DNA from: Fibrobacter sp. UWB4
GTDB lineage: Bacteria; Fibrobacterota; Fibrobacteria; Fibrobacterales; Fibrobacteraceae
Length of the DNA stretch: 64,000 nt
Assembly (NCBI RefSeq): GCF_002210345.1
Contig: NZ_MWQI01000004.1
Location: 171,876 to 235,875, forward strand
Reading direction: 5' to 3'
Shown here: piece after piece, positions 8,871-16,581 of the stretch
How the letters are laid out: each line of letters opens with the position of its first letter
How positions within the stretch are numbered: position 1 is the first letter of the stretch
Made by a program: the position numbers and the translations under genes
Notes under the pieces: generated by a model
Databases searched by the model: none
What the model saw: the letters and a program-made list of their open reading frames with translations, nothing else
Told to the model about the DNA's origin: nothing

Positions 8871-8906
8871 CTAAGAGAAGCTTCCTGAAAGGGAAGCCTT
8901 TCTTTT
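8871..8906 (+). terminator. Intrinsic terminator after second GH43
   Basis: GCTTCC / GGAAGC around a short loop, inside an A-rich/T-rich extension ending TTTCTTTT, 20-55 bp after the stop. Confidence 0.75.
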
Positions 8907-8959
8907 CTAATTTTATTTATATGTTGTTTAAAATATGATAAATTAAGGTTGAGTGAAAT

Positions 8960-9670
8960 ATGAAAAAGTTTTTATTCTGTGCATGTATTTTTGCAGTAAT
9001 TTCTCTAGCCGCATGCGGTGATAGTACTAATCCTTCGGATAGCTCGATTCCTGATCCTGTAGTGGATAAAAACAGTCTTACGGATTCTCGTGATGGTCGA
9101 ACTTATAGGACTGTTGTAATTGGCTCTCAGACTTGGATGGCTGAAAACTTGAATTTTGAAACTGCGAATAGTTACTGTTACGATGATAAGCCTAGCAATT
9201 GCACGAAGTATGGTCGCCTTTATGCATGGGGTGCAGCGATGGATAGTGCGGGGTTATGGAGTGCAAATGGCAATGATTGTGGCAACGATAAGGAATGTTC
9301 GCCAACGTATCCTTTGCGCGGAGTTTGCCCAGACGGTTGGCACTTACCTACAAAAGCTGAGTTCGAAACGTTGATATCTTCAATTGGCGACGAATGGGTG
9401 GTTGGGGGAAAACTCAGATCAAAAACTGGATGGAATCATAGTAACCGATATCAAAATACGGATGATTATTCGTTTACGGCTCTTCCTGGTGGTAGTAGAT
9501 TGCCTGGTGGGGGTTACAGTAATGAAGGCGAAAACGCTTTCTTTTGGAGTTCTACAGAGATCTCTGGTGACATGGCGTACTACATGACTTTATACTATAA
9601 CATCGATTATGTGAAGCCTGGCTATCTATTCAAGTCCAGCGGATATTCAGTTCGCTGTATTAAGGACTAG
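8960..9670 (+). CDS. FISUMP-domain lipoprotein
   Basis: This is a 236-residue lipoprotein. The signal peptide ends in SLAAC-G (lipobox Cys about residue 19), followed by a short Ser/Pro-rich spacer. The Fibrobacter succinogenes major paralogous domain (TIGR02145 type) occupies about 45-235. Its hallmarks are YRTVVIGSQTWMAENLNF, YGRLYAWGAAMDSAG, GVCPDGWHLPTKAEFETL and a C-terminal YSVRCIKD. The family is probably envelope-exposed; its function is not known to me. The gene interrupts a row of three GH43 paralogues, has no 17-bp box, and sits in visibly more A+T-rich DNA than its neighbours, suggesting separate acquisition. The start has GGTTGAG upstream, a weak ribosome-binding site. Confidence 0.88.
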   Translation: MKKFLFCACIFAVISLAACGDSTNPSDSSIPDPVVDKNSLTDSRDGRTYRTVVIGSQTWMAENLNFETANSYCYDDKPSNCTKYGRLYAWGAAMDSAGLWSANGNDCGNDKECSPTYPLRGVCPDGWHLPTKAEFETLISSIGDEWVVGGKLRSKTGWNHSNRYQNTDDYSFTALPGGSRLPGGGYSNEGENAFFWSSTEISGDMAYYMTLYYNIDYVKPGYLFKSSGYSVRCIKD

Positions 9671-9751
9671 TGCTTGCCAACTTTAATTTGGGAGGCTTGG
9701 CTCAGTGAACGATCAACTTCGGACATCTTACTGTCTACTTCCAACTAATCT

Positions 9752-9824
9752 ATTGACTTTTTGTCCATGAGACCTGCGGTTTTCCGTGGGTCTTTTTGCT
9801 TGTTTGTGGATAGTTTTATAAAAA
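9752..9824 (+). promoter_or_regulatory. 17-bp box plus core promoter (site D) for GH43
   Basis: The box ATTGAC-TTTTT-GTCCAT is at 9752-9768 and the core TAGTTTT at 9811-9817. The box ends 98 bp before the start codon. Confidence 0.8.
9770..9797 (+). terminator. Intrinsic terminator between box and core of site D
   Basis: AGACCTGCGG / CCGTGGGTCT with a TTTT loop (two G-U pairs) and a following T-run. It probably ends the FISUMP transcript and, as at site B, lies inside the promoter region. Confidence 0.75.
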
Positions 9825-9865
9825 ACGGGATGGCGGTGTGTTTGGTCGATCCCAAGGAGTGAACA

Positions 9866-12061
9866 ATGAGATTACTGAAACGTTTAACGATGGCAGGCTT
9901 GCTCGCCGGTTTTGGTGTGGGCGCGCTTGCCGATAACCCGATTTCGGCTTATCATTACTTGGCCGACCCGGGTGCTGCTTCTGACGGCACTTATTTTTAC
10001 GTCATCACGGACTCGGACGACCCGGCTGTGGCTAACGCCAACGGCTACGATATCAAGGCTCTTTACGGTTTTCGCACCAAGGATATGAAAAACTGGACCG
10101 ACTTCGGTATCATTTACGATGCCCGCAAGGTCGATGGCATTGGTGATATTTGGGCCTCCGGTATTGCGGTAAATCCCAACGACCACAGACTTTACATTGT
10201 GTTCCCGGATGGCGGTGGTGGCGGTATCGGCCTCATTGGCGCTGACAGCATTGCGGGGCCGTGGACAAACCCAGTCTCTGGCAACAAGAAGCTCATCAAC
10301 AACTGGGGTGGCGGCCTTGCGGACTGTGATGGCATTGGCTGGTGCTTTGACCCGGCAATCTTCTTCGATGACGATGGTACGGGTTACTTTACGTTTGGCG
10401 GTGGCGAAAGCAATAGCCGCCCGGCAGCGAATAACAACAATAACATTTTCAATATATACAAGTTTAACAAGGATATGAAGGGCTTCGATGTGAGTTCCAA
10501 GACCCAGCTGAAAATCGGCGGTCCGAAGGCGATGGAAGCTTCTTACATCCACAAGTATAAGGGTAATTACTATCTCTCTTACAGTACGGCTGACTTGCGC
10601 ATTGCTTACGGCATGTCCAAGAACCCGATGGGTCCTTACGAATACAAGGGTATCTTCATGGGGAACCCAAACATTAATGGCCAGAACATCAACGCCAATA
10701 ACAACAACCATCATGGCATTGCCGAATTCAAGGGCCACTGGTACGTGGCTTACCATGACCGCCGCATTGCAAACGGCTATGATGGTTTGGAAAAGATTCC
10801 TGCTGACGACGGTCGCCCGAATCCGGTGCCGGCATTCCACCGCAGCGTTTCGGTCGATGAATTTACTTACAATTCCGACGGCACGATGAAGGAACTGACC
10901 TTCACGAAGGAAGGCCCGAAGCAGATTGAAAACTTCGATCCGTATGACTGGTACCCGGCTCTCACGAGTTCCAAGCAGAAGGGCATCCGCAGCCGTTCGA
11001 ACTGGGCCCCGGGCAAGGTTGCTGAACACCTTTTGCTCCCGCTTTCCACGAAGGAATCATGGATCCGCGTTTCGGGTGTGGACTTTGGCACGGCGGCGAC
11101 GGGCTTGACGGTTCAGGCCGCAAGCACGGATGATGGCAACAAGATTGAAATCCGCACGGGTTCTGCAACGGGAACGCTTGCGGGCACTTGCTCGCTCAAG
11201 AATACCGGCAGCAAGAATACTTTCGCCGATAACTCTTGCGAAGTCGAAGGTCTCAAGGGCATTGTCGAACAGCTGTTCTTTGTGTTCAAGGGTTCCAAGG
11301 ATTCTACGATGGCGATCAAGGCTTGGGGCTTTGAAGGCAGTGGCACGACTCCTCCCGAACCGCAGAAGCCGTATGGCGAAAAGGCTGTGACGCTCCCGGC
11401 TAAGATTGAAGCGGAACACTTTGACATTCCGGGCGTTGGCCGCGGTGGCGATGTCGATTCTTACAGCGACGCCGATTCCGAAAACCAGGGCGATGCAGAA
11501 TTCCGCACAGACCTGGGCGTGGACATTGTGCTTGGCGGTACGGGCAAGGCGGTTGGCTACACGGCTTCTGGCGAATGGCTCGAATACTCCGTTGTGGTCC
11601 CGGAAGATGGCGACTATGCTATTGTGGCCTCGGCTTCTACCGGGATGGAAAATGGCGCGAGCTTCTGCTTCTTGGTTGATGGCAAGGCCGTTGGCGATAC
11701 TGTCAAGGTCCCGCAGACCGGCGAAGACTGGAGCGTCTATAAAGAATTTGAAGGTGGCAAGGCGAAGCTCACCAAGGGCGAACACATTATCCGTCTCGTG
11801 ATCACGGGCAACAACGTGAACGTGGACTGGTTCTCGTTTGGCGATGTGGAAAAGGTTGGCATCAAGCCCTCTGTGAAGTTCCAGGCGAATGCTTCTCGCG
11901 TCTACCGCGTGTATGGCGTGAGCGGTAAGCTGCTTGGCATTGTGGACCTCGCCGGAAAGAAGGCTGGCGAAGCTCTTCAGAGTGCAGGATTCACCAAGGG
12001 CGTTTACATGCTCAAGAGCGTTGACGGTCACAAGACCTTCATGACATCTGTCGCAAGATAA
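9866..12061 (+). CDS. Secreted GH43 enzyme, GH43-CBM6-CBM6-tail, third tandem paralogue
   Basis: The 731-residue product has a signal peptide (ending GALA-DNP). GH43 covers about 22-330 (YLADPG, DPAIFFDDDGTGY, EASYIHKYKG). The first CBM6-like domain at about 348-498 is close to that of the second paralogue (LTSSKQKGIRSRSN). The second CBM6 at about 500-655 is more divergent (AKIEAEHFDIPG...WLEYSVVV...NVNVDWFSF). The tail at about 660-731 is of a different subtype (YRVYGVSGKLLGIVDL...GVYMLKSV), closer to that of the GH27 and the 29.5-kb GH43 than to its tandem sisters. This suggests recombination of the 3' modules. Likely arabinofuranosidase/xylosidase on arabinoxylan. AAGGAG (9854-9859) lies 6 bases before the ATG. 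Confidence 0.92.
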   Translation: MRLLKRLTMAGLLAGFGVGALADNPISAYHYLADPGAASDGTYFYVITDSDDPAVANANGYDIKALYGFRTKDMKNWTDFGIIYDARKVDGIGDIWASGIAVNPNDHRLYIVFPDGGGGGIGLIGADSIAGPWTNPVSGNKKLINNWGGGLADCDGIGWCFDPAIFFDDDGTGYFTFGGGESNSRPAANNNNNIFNIYKFNKDMKGFDVSSKTQLKIGGPKAMEASYIHKYKGNYYLSYSTADLRIAYGMSKNPMGPYEYKGIFMGNPNINGQNINANNNNHHGIAEFKGHWYVAYHDRRIANGYDGLEKIPADDGRPNPVPAFHRSVSVDEFTYNSDGTMKELTFTKEGPKQIENFDPYDWYPALTSSKQKGIRSRSNWAPGKVAEHLLLPLSTKESWIRVSGVDFGTAATGLTVQAASTDDGNKIEIRTGSATGTLAGTCSLKNTGSKNTFADNSCEVEGLKGIVEQLFFVFKGSKDSTMAIKAWGFEGSGTTPPEPQKPYGEKAVTLPAKIEAEHFDIPGVGRGGDVDSYSDADSENQGDAEFRTDLGVDIVLGGTGKAVGYTASGEWLEYSVVVPEDGDYAIVASASTGMENGASFCFLVDGKAVGDTVKVPQTGEDWSVYKEFEGGKAKLTKGEHIIRLVITGNNVNVDWFSFGDVEKVGIKPSVKFQANASRVYRVYGVSGKLLGIVDLAGKKAGEALQSAGFTKGVYMLKSVDGHKTFMTSVAR

Positions 12062-12074
12062 TTCCTTATGAGGG

Positions 12075-12100
12075 AGACGCCCGCGAAGGCGGGCATGACA
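12075..12100. repeat. Palindromic interspersed repeat (GCCCGC type)
   Basis: GACGCCCGCGAAGGCGGGC followed by ATGACA, related to the repeats at 6415-6510 and 40629-40656. Confidence 0.55.
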
Positions 12101-12103
12101 AAA

Positions 12104-12130
12104 AGAGAAGCACACGTGCTTCTCTTTTTT
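12104..12130 (+). terminator. Intrinsic terminator after third GH43
   Basis: AGAGAAGCAC / GTGCTTCTCT (12104-12113 and 12116-12125) with a minimal loop and six T. Confidence 0.85.
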
Positions 12131-12141
12131 CGTTACATCTC

Positions 12142-12214
12142 GTTACCAAAATGTCAATGATAAAAATTGGGGAAAGTGTGTTTTTGGGTGGAAGTAAACC
12201 TAAATTCTTAGGTG
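12142..12214 (+). promoter_or_regulatory. Variant 17-bp box and weak core (site E), no gene nearby
   Basis: GTTACC-AAAAT-GTCAAT is at 12142-12158: right half perfect, left half TTACC instead of TTGAC. TAAATTC is at 12201-12207 in the correct register. The next start codon is 429 bp further on, after site F. It may be a relic or drive a short untranslated RNA. Confidence 0.45.
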
Positions 12215-12528
12215 GAAAGTTTTGCAGTTTTGCAAAGGGTATTATGGGATGTTGCATGAGCGCTTAAAACGGTTCGCTTTAGCATTTTCCCAAAATTCCC
12301 CAAAAGATCCTCCTAAACCACACACCCTAATGGCGCTGAATGGTGCCATTTCACCTCGGGATGAATGTCCCGAGGTGTTTGCATTTGCACTATGTGCAAA
12401 TGCCAGTTGCTAGGCTCGGATATAGGCTTGCGAGCAATCCTGCATCACTCGCCTTACGCAACTGTGTGCATCCGCGACGCTCGGCCTACGCATTTGTTGT
12501 ATTTACGGTTGCGGCTCTCGACCTACGC
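12215..12528. other. Non-coding intergenic stretch between sites E and F
   Basis: I see no credible gene here. Three spaced near-identical words, CTCGCCTTACGCA, CTCGGCCTACGCA and CTCGACCTACGCA, occur between 12449 and 12530. The last abuts box F, so the island's box may have been carried or modified by a local repeat. Short open frames lack ribosome-binding sites and look like translated repeat DNA. Confidence 0.5.
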
Positions 12529-12601
12529 ATTACCAAAGTGTCAATGGAAAATTTTCTGCGTTTCGGGCGGTTTTTGACCCTGGGATATAAATTTAGAATG
12601 T
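12529..12601 (+). promoter_or_regulatory. 17-bp box plus core promoter (site F) for GH30-CE6 operon
   Basis: ATTACC-AAAGT-GTCAAT is at 12529-12545, with the same left-half variant as site E. The core TAAATTT is at 12588-12594. The box ends 98 bp before the GH30 start. Confidence 0.7.
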
Positions 12602-12642
12602 ACCCTCATGCAAAGGGCATGGGATAACTATGGGAGATTTTT

Positions 12643-14715
12643 ATGAAGTGTATGGGTGATGTCCTGAAAATTGCCTCGTTTGGTTTGGTTTTGGCAATTC
12701 CCTCGCTTGCCTCGACGGTCAATGTTGACGTGACTGAAGAACATCAGGTCATTCGCGGTTTCGGCGGCATGGTGCATAACCAGTGGCAGGGCGGTGGAGG
12801 CCTTTCCGAAGCCGATGCGAAGATCGCTTTTGGTACGGGCGATGGCACAATCGGCCTCAACACGCTCCGTATTCCGGTGTATGCAAGTTCTAACGACTTC
12901 AATAAGGAAGTTCAGGCTGCAAAGTATGCCAAAAAGTACGCCGGCGATGACTTTATCCTTTATGCGACTCCGTGGACATCGCCGTACGCAGGGGCGAACC
13001 AGCACATGGCTTCTTCGAATTACCAGAAGTATGTGGACCACCTGAATAGCTTTAACGATTACATGAAGAATCAGGGCGTTCCCCTGTATGCTATCTCCAT
13101 CAGTAACGAACCGGACTGGTGCGGTGAATGGGCCTGCTGGAGTGCCGACGAAATCTACAACTTCACCAAGGGCTATGCCGACAAGATGCGCAAGAATGGC
13201 GCGAAGGTGATTTCTACAGAATCCTTCCGTTATGACAAGAACCTCTACAATAAGGTCTTGAACGATGCCAATGCCCTCAAGAACTGGGACATTCTCGGCG
13301 CGCATTTTTACGCGAGTGACCGAAGGACTGGGGACAACTTCTTCCAGTACAGCCTTGCTGACCAGAAAAAAGTCGAACGCTGGATGACGGAACACTACAC
13401 CGAAAGCCAGGGAAGCGGTAACTACTGGCGCACGATTACGAATACGGGTGACCAGGCGAACCAGAACAAGCGCGATACTGTGAACGCCATGGATGTGGCT
13501 TACGAAATTCACCGCGCCATGGTCGTGGGCAACTTCAATCAGTACACCTGGTGGTACATCCGTCGCTGCTATGGCTTGATTATGGAAAAGGACTTTGGCA
13601 ACAAGCTCCAGATTCCGCAGAACGAAATCGGCAAGGTCTCGAAGCGCGGCTATGTGCTGAGCCAGTTCGCACGCTTTGTCCGCCCGGGTGCGGTCCGCGT
13701 GGGTGCAACGGCAAATCCCGAAAAGGAAGTCTTTGCAAGTGCTTACAAGAGTGCCGATGGCGACTCCGTGATTGTGGTGCTCGTGAACCGCGACTATAAG
13801 AATAGCAAGACTGTAACCGTGAAGGTGCAAGGCGCCGATGTTCAGACCTTCCACATGTACACCACCAGCGAAGCAAAGAACGCCAAGGATGAAGGCGAAG
13901 TCGAGGTCAAGAATGGCTCCGTGACGATTACGATGGATGCTGGTAATGCAAGCAACAAGGACTGCATTGTGACGCTCGTGGGCGTTGGCACTCCGGCGGA
14001 CCCTGTTCCTCGTGAACCGTTTGGTGGCAAGGTCGCTGAAATTCCGGGCAAGATTGAAGCCGAAAACTTCGACATCCCGGGTACGGGCAAGGGCAACAAG
14101 TCTTATAGCGAAAACGATTCCGAAGACCGTGGCGAAACCAACTACCGCGAAGGTACGGGCGTTGACATTTACAAGAAGGCTACGGGCTATGTGGTCGGCT
14201 ATAACGAAGAAGGCGAATGGCTCGAATACTCTGTGAATGTGAAGGAAGCCGGTGATTACACAATGTTTGCTTCTGTCGCTACGAGTAATTCGACGTCTGG
14301 TTTCTCGCTCTCCTTGGATGGAAAAACTCTTGTAGAAAATGTCGCACTTTCGGGAACGAGCTTCGATGACTTTGTGAAGGTCAAGGCCAACGTAACGCTC
14401 CCGGCTGGCGAACATATTCTCCGCATGACGGTGACGGGTTCCTGGTTCGATATCGACTACTTCAACTTTGCAAAGGGCAAGGATGCCGCCGATCCGGACG
14501 ATAAGACGATTGGTTTGCGCAGTGCTAATTTCCGCTTGCCGACCGAAGCCGAAAATTACAGTGTCTTCGACGTGAACGGCGTGCTCGTGGGCAAGTTCCT
14601 CGCTACGACCAAGGCCGATGTCCAGCGCATGACCAAGAGCGTGGTGCGTCAGAATGGCATTTACTTTGTGAAGTCGCTGGGTGGCAAATCCTACCGCATT
14701 TCTGTGGCTAAATAA
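12643..14715 (+). CDS. Secreted GH30 xylanase (subfamily 8-like), GH30-CBM6-tail
   Basis: The 690-residue product has a signal peptide (1-24). The catalytic (beta/alpha)8 barrel plus side sandwich extends to about 450. Residues IRGFGGM open the domain, Glu156 in SISNEPDW is the probable acid/base, and Glu250 in WMTEHYTE the probable nucleophile. WWYIRRCYG and the sandwich motif FASAYKSADGDSVIVVLVNR are typical of GH30 xylanases. CBM6 lies at about 456-605 (GKIEAENFDIPG...SWFDIDYFNF) and the tail at about 620-690 (YSVFDVNGVLVGKF...GIYFVKSL). It should cut the xylan backbone, possibly directed by glucuronosyl branches. That specificity depends on pocket residues I cannot confirm. GGGAG (12632-12636) precedes the ATG. 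A CE6 esterase gene follows 74 bp later. Confidence 0.9.
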   Translation: MKCMGDVLKIASFGLVLAIPSLASTVNVDVTEEHQVIRGFGGMVHNQWQGGGGLSEADAKIAFGTGDGTIGLNTLRIPVYASSNDFNKEVQAAKYAKKYAGDDFILYATPWTSPYAGANQHMASSNYQKYVDHLNSFNDYMKNQGVPLYAISISNEPDWCGEWACWSADEIYNFTKGYADKMRKNGAKVISTESFRYDKNLYNKVLNDANALKNWDILGAHFYASDRRTGDNFFQYSLADQKKVERWMTEHYTESQGSGNYWRTITNTGDQANQNKRDTVNAMDVAYEIHRAMVVGNFNQYTWWYIRRCYGLIMEKDFGNKLQIPQNEIGKVSKRGYVLSQFARFVRPGAVRVGATANPEKEVFASAYKSADGDSVIVVLVNRDYKNSKTVTVKVQGADVQTFHMYTTSEAKNAKDEGEVEVKNGSVTITMDAGNASNKDCIVTLVGVGTPADPVPREPFGGKVAEIPGKIEAENFDIPGTGKGNKSYSENDSEDRGETNYREGTGVDIYKKATGYVVGYNEEGEWLEYSVNVKEAGDYTMFASVATSNSTSGFSLSLDGKTLVENVALSGTSFDDFVKVKANVTLPAGEHILRMTVTGSWFDIDYFNFAKGKDAADPDDKTIGLRSANFRLPTEAENYSVFDVNGVLVGKFLATTKADVQRMTKSVVRQNGIYFVKSLGGKSYRISVAK

Positions 14716-14730
14716 TTTCATATTCCTAAA

Positions 14731-14763
14731 AACGGGAGCCGAGCAATTGGCTCCTGTTTTTTT
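14731..14763 (+). terminator. Terminator-like hairpin between GH30 and CE6
   Basis: CGGGAGCC / GGCTCCTG with an 8-base loop and seven T. Since the next gene has no box of its own, it may be a leaky terminator that lowers expression of the second gene. Confidence 0.75.
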
Positions 14764-14789
14764 AAGAGTTTGTTAAAAGGGAGATAGAT

Positions 14790-16400
14790 ATGAGTGTGGA
14801 AATGAGCTTCAAAAAGCTGATGGGCATTGCAGGTGTTGCTGCTGGCCTCTCTATGTTTGCGGTAACGGGTGCAAATGCGGCTCCGGACCCGAACTTCCAT
14901 ATTTACATTGCCTATGGGCAGTCGAACATGGAAGGCAACGCGAGGAACTTTACGGATGTCGATAAGAAGGAACATCCTCGCGTGAAAATGTTTGCAACAA
15001 CGTCTTGCCCGAGTCTTGGCCGCCCTACGGTCGGTGAAATGTACCCGGCAGTGCCGCCAATGTTCAAGTGCGGTGAAGGCCTTTCTGTCGCTGACTGGTT
15101 TGGCCGCCACATGGCAGATTCCTTGCCGAACGTGACGATTGGCATTATTCCGGTGGCTCAGGGCGGTACGAGTATCCGCTTGTTTGACCCGGACGATTAC
15201 AAGAATTACCTCAATTCTGCGGAAAGCTGGCTGAAGAACGGAGCCAAGGCTTACGGTGACGATGGCAATGCCATGGGCCGCATTATTGAAGTCGCCAAGA
15301 AGGCTCAGGAAAAGGGCGTCATCAAGGGAATCATCTTCCACCAGGGTGAAACCGATGGCGGCATGAGCAACTGGGAGCAGATTGTCAAGAAGACTTACGA
15401 ATACATGCTCAAGCAGCTTGGCCTGAATGCCGAAGAAACTCCGTTTGTCGCTGGCGAAATGGTCGATGGTGGTTCTTGCGCGGGCTTTAGCAGTCGTGTG
15501 CGTGGGCTTTCCAAGTACATTGCGAATTTTGGCGTGGCAAGCTCCAAGGGCTACGGCAGTAAAGGTGACGGCCTCCACTTTACCGTAGAAGGCTACCGCG
15601 GCATGGGTGAGCGTTATGCCCAGCAAATGCTCAAGCTCATCAACGTGGCGCCTGTTGACCCTGTCCCGCAGGAACCGTTCAAGGGTGCTCCGATTGCTAT
15701 TCCGGGCAAGGTCGAAGTCGAAGATTTTGACAAGCCGGGTATCGGCAAGAACGAAGACGGTACGAGTAACGCCTCTTACAGTGACGAAGATTCCGAAAAC
15801 CATGGCGATAGCGATTACCGCAAGGATACGGGTGTAGACCTGTACAAGACAGCCGATGGCGTCGCTCTTGGTTACACGCAGACTGGCGAATGGCTCGAAT
15901 ACACGGTCGAAGTCAAGGCCGATGGCGAATACAACGTCGAAGCTAGCGTGGCCGCAGGCAATTCCACTTCTGCGTTCAAGCTCTACATGGATGACAAGGC
16001 GATTGGCGATGAAGTCTCCGTGCCGCAGACTGCCGATAATTCTTGGGATACCTATAAGACGATTACAGTCAAGGAAGGTGTCAAGCTCACGGCCGGTAAG
16101 CACGTGCTCAAGCTCGAAATCACCGCCAACTACGTGAATATCGACTGGATCCAGTTTACCGATGCTAAGGAAACGATCGGTCTTTCGAAGATCCGCCTCG
16201 ACGTGACCGAAGCCGAAAGCAACTTTAGCGTGTACAGCATGCAGGGCCAAAAGCTCGGGACGTTTACCGCGAAGAGAATGGCCGATGCTATGAACCTCGT
16301 CAAGACGGATGCCAAGCTCCGCAAGCAGGCTAAGGGCGTGTTCTTTGTCCGCAAGGAAGGCACAAAGCTCATGAGCAAGAAGGTTGTCGTTTTCGAATAA
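14790..16400 (+). CDS. Secreted CE6 acetylxylan esterase, CE6-CBM6-tail
   Basis: The 536-residue product has a signal peptide (1-30, ending ANA). The SGNH/CE6 esterase domain (about 33-290) has Ser45 in YGQSNM as nucleophile, IFHQGETDG as the conserved block, and Asp260/His263 in GDGLHFTVEGY. CBM6 lies at about 300-450 (GKVEVEDFDKPG...WLEYTVEV...NYVNIDWIQF) and the tail at about 460-536 (FSVYSMQGQKLGTF...GVFFVRKEG). It removes acetyl groups from xylan so that xylanases can reach the backbone. F. succinogenes has an adjacent CE6 pair named Axe6A/Axe6B, which this gene and the next probably correspond to; I cannot tell which is which. AAGGGAG stands before the ATG. It probably depends on GH30 transcription because no 17-bp box lies in the 74-bp gap. 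Confidence 0.92.
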   Translation: MSVEMSFKKLMGIAGVAAGLSMFAVTGANAAPDPNFHIYIAYGQSNMEGNARNFTDVDKKEHPRVKMFATTSCPSLGRPTVGEMYPAVPPMFKCGEGLSVADWFGRHMADSLPNVTIGIIPVAQGGTSIRLFDPDDYKNYLNSAESWLKNGAKAYGDDGNAMGRIIEVAKKAQEKGVIKGIIFHQGETDGGMSNWEQIVKKTYEYMLKQLGLNAEETPFVAGEMVDGGSCAGFSSRVRGLSKYIANFGVASSKGYGSKGDGLHFTVEGYRGMGERYAQQMLKLINVAPVDPVPQEPFKGAPIAIPGKVEVEDFDKPGIGKNEDGTSNASYSDEDSENHGDSDYRKDTGVDLYKTADGVALGYTQTGEWLEYTVEVKADGEYNVEASVAAGNSTSAFKLYMDDKAIGDEVSVPQTADNSWDTYKTITVKEGVKLTAGKHVLKLEITANYVNIDWIQFTDAKETIGLSKIRLDVTEAESNFSVYSMQGQKLGTFTAKRMADAMNLVKTDAKLRKQAKGVFFVRKEGTKLMSKKVVVFE

Positions 16401-16416
16401 TTCTAGACTCCATGAA

Positions 16417-16448
16417 GGGTCCTGGCGGATGCTAGGACTCTTTTTTTT
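16417..16448 (+). terminator. Intrinsic terminator after first CE6
   Basis: GGGTCCTGGC / GCTAGGACTC around GGAT, then eight T. A closely similar hairpin ends the second CE6 gene. Confidence 0.85.
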
Positions 16449-16482
16449 ACAAAATGCGGTTTTTGAGCGAATTTCGCAAATC

Positions 16483-16556
16483 ATTGACAAAACGTCCATA
16501 TTATATGGAGCCCTGCTGTGCTACAAAACGACTTTTTTAGGGTAGATTCTTTATAG
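16483..16556 (+). promoter_or_regulatory. 17-bp box plus core promoter (site G) for second CE6
   Basis: ATTGAC-AAAAC-GTCCAT is at 16483-16499 and the core TAGATTC at 16543-16549, one base further from the box than at the other sites. The box ends 83 bp before the ATG. Confidence 0.75.
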
Positions 16557-16581
16557 AAATTTTGGATTAAGGGATATAAAA

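Noticed and set aside
12222..12627. Small proteins between the third GH43 and GH30 genes
   Set aside because: Overlapping short frames with no ribosome-binding site, composed largely of repeated CTACGCAT-type DNA.
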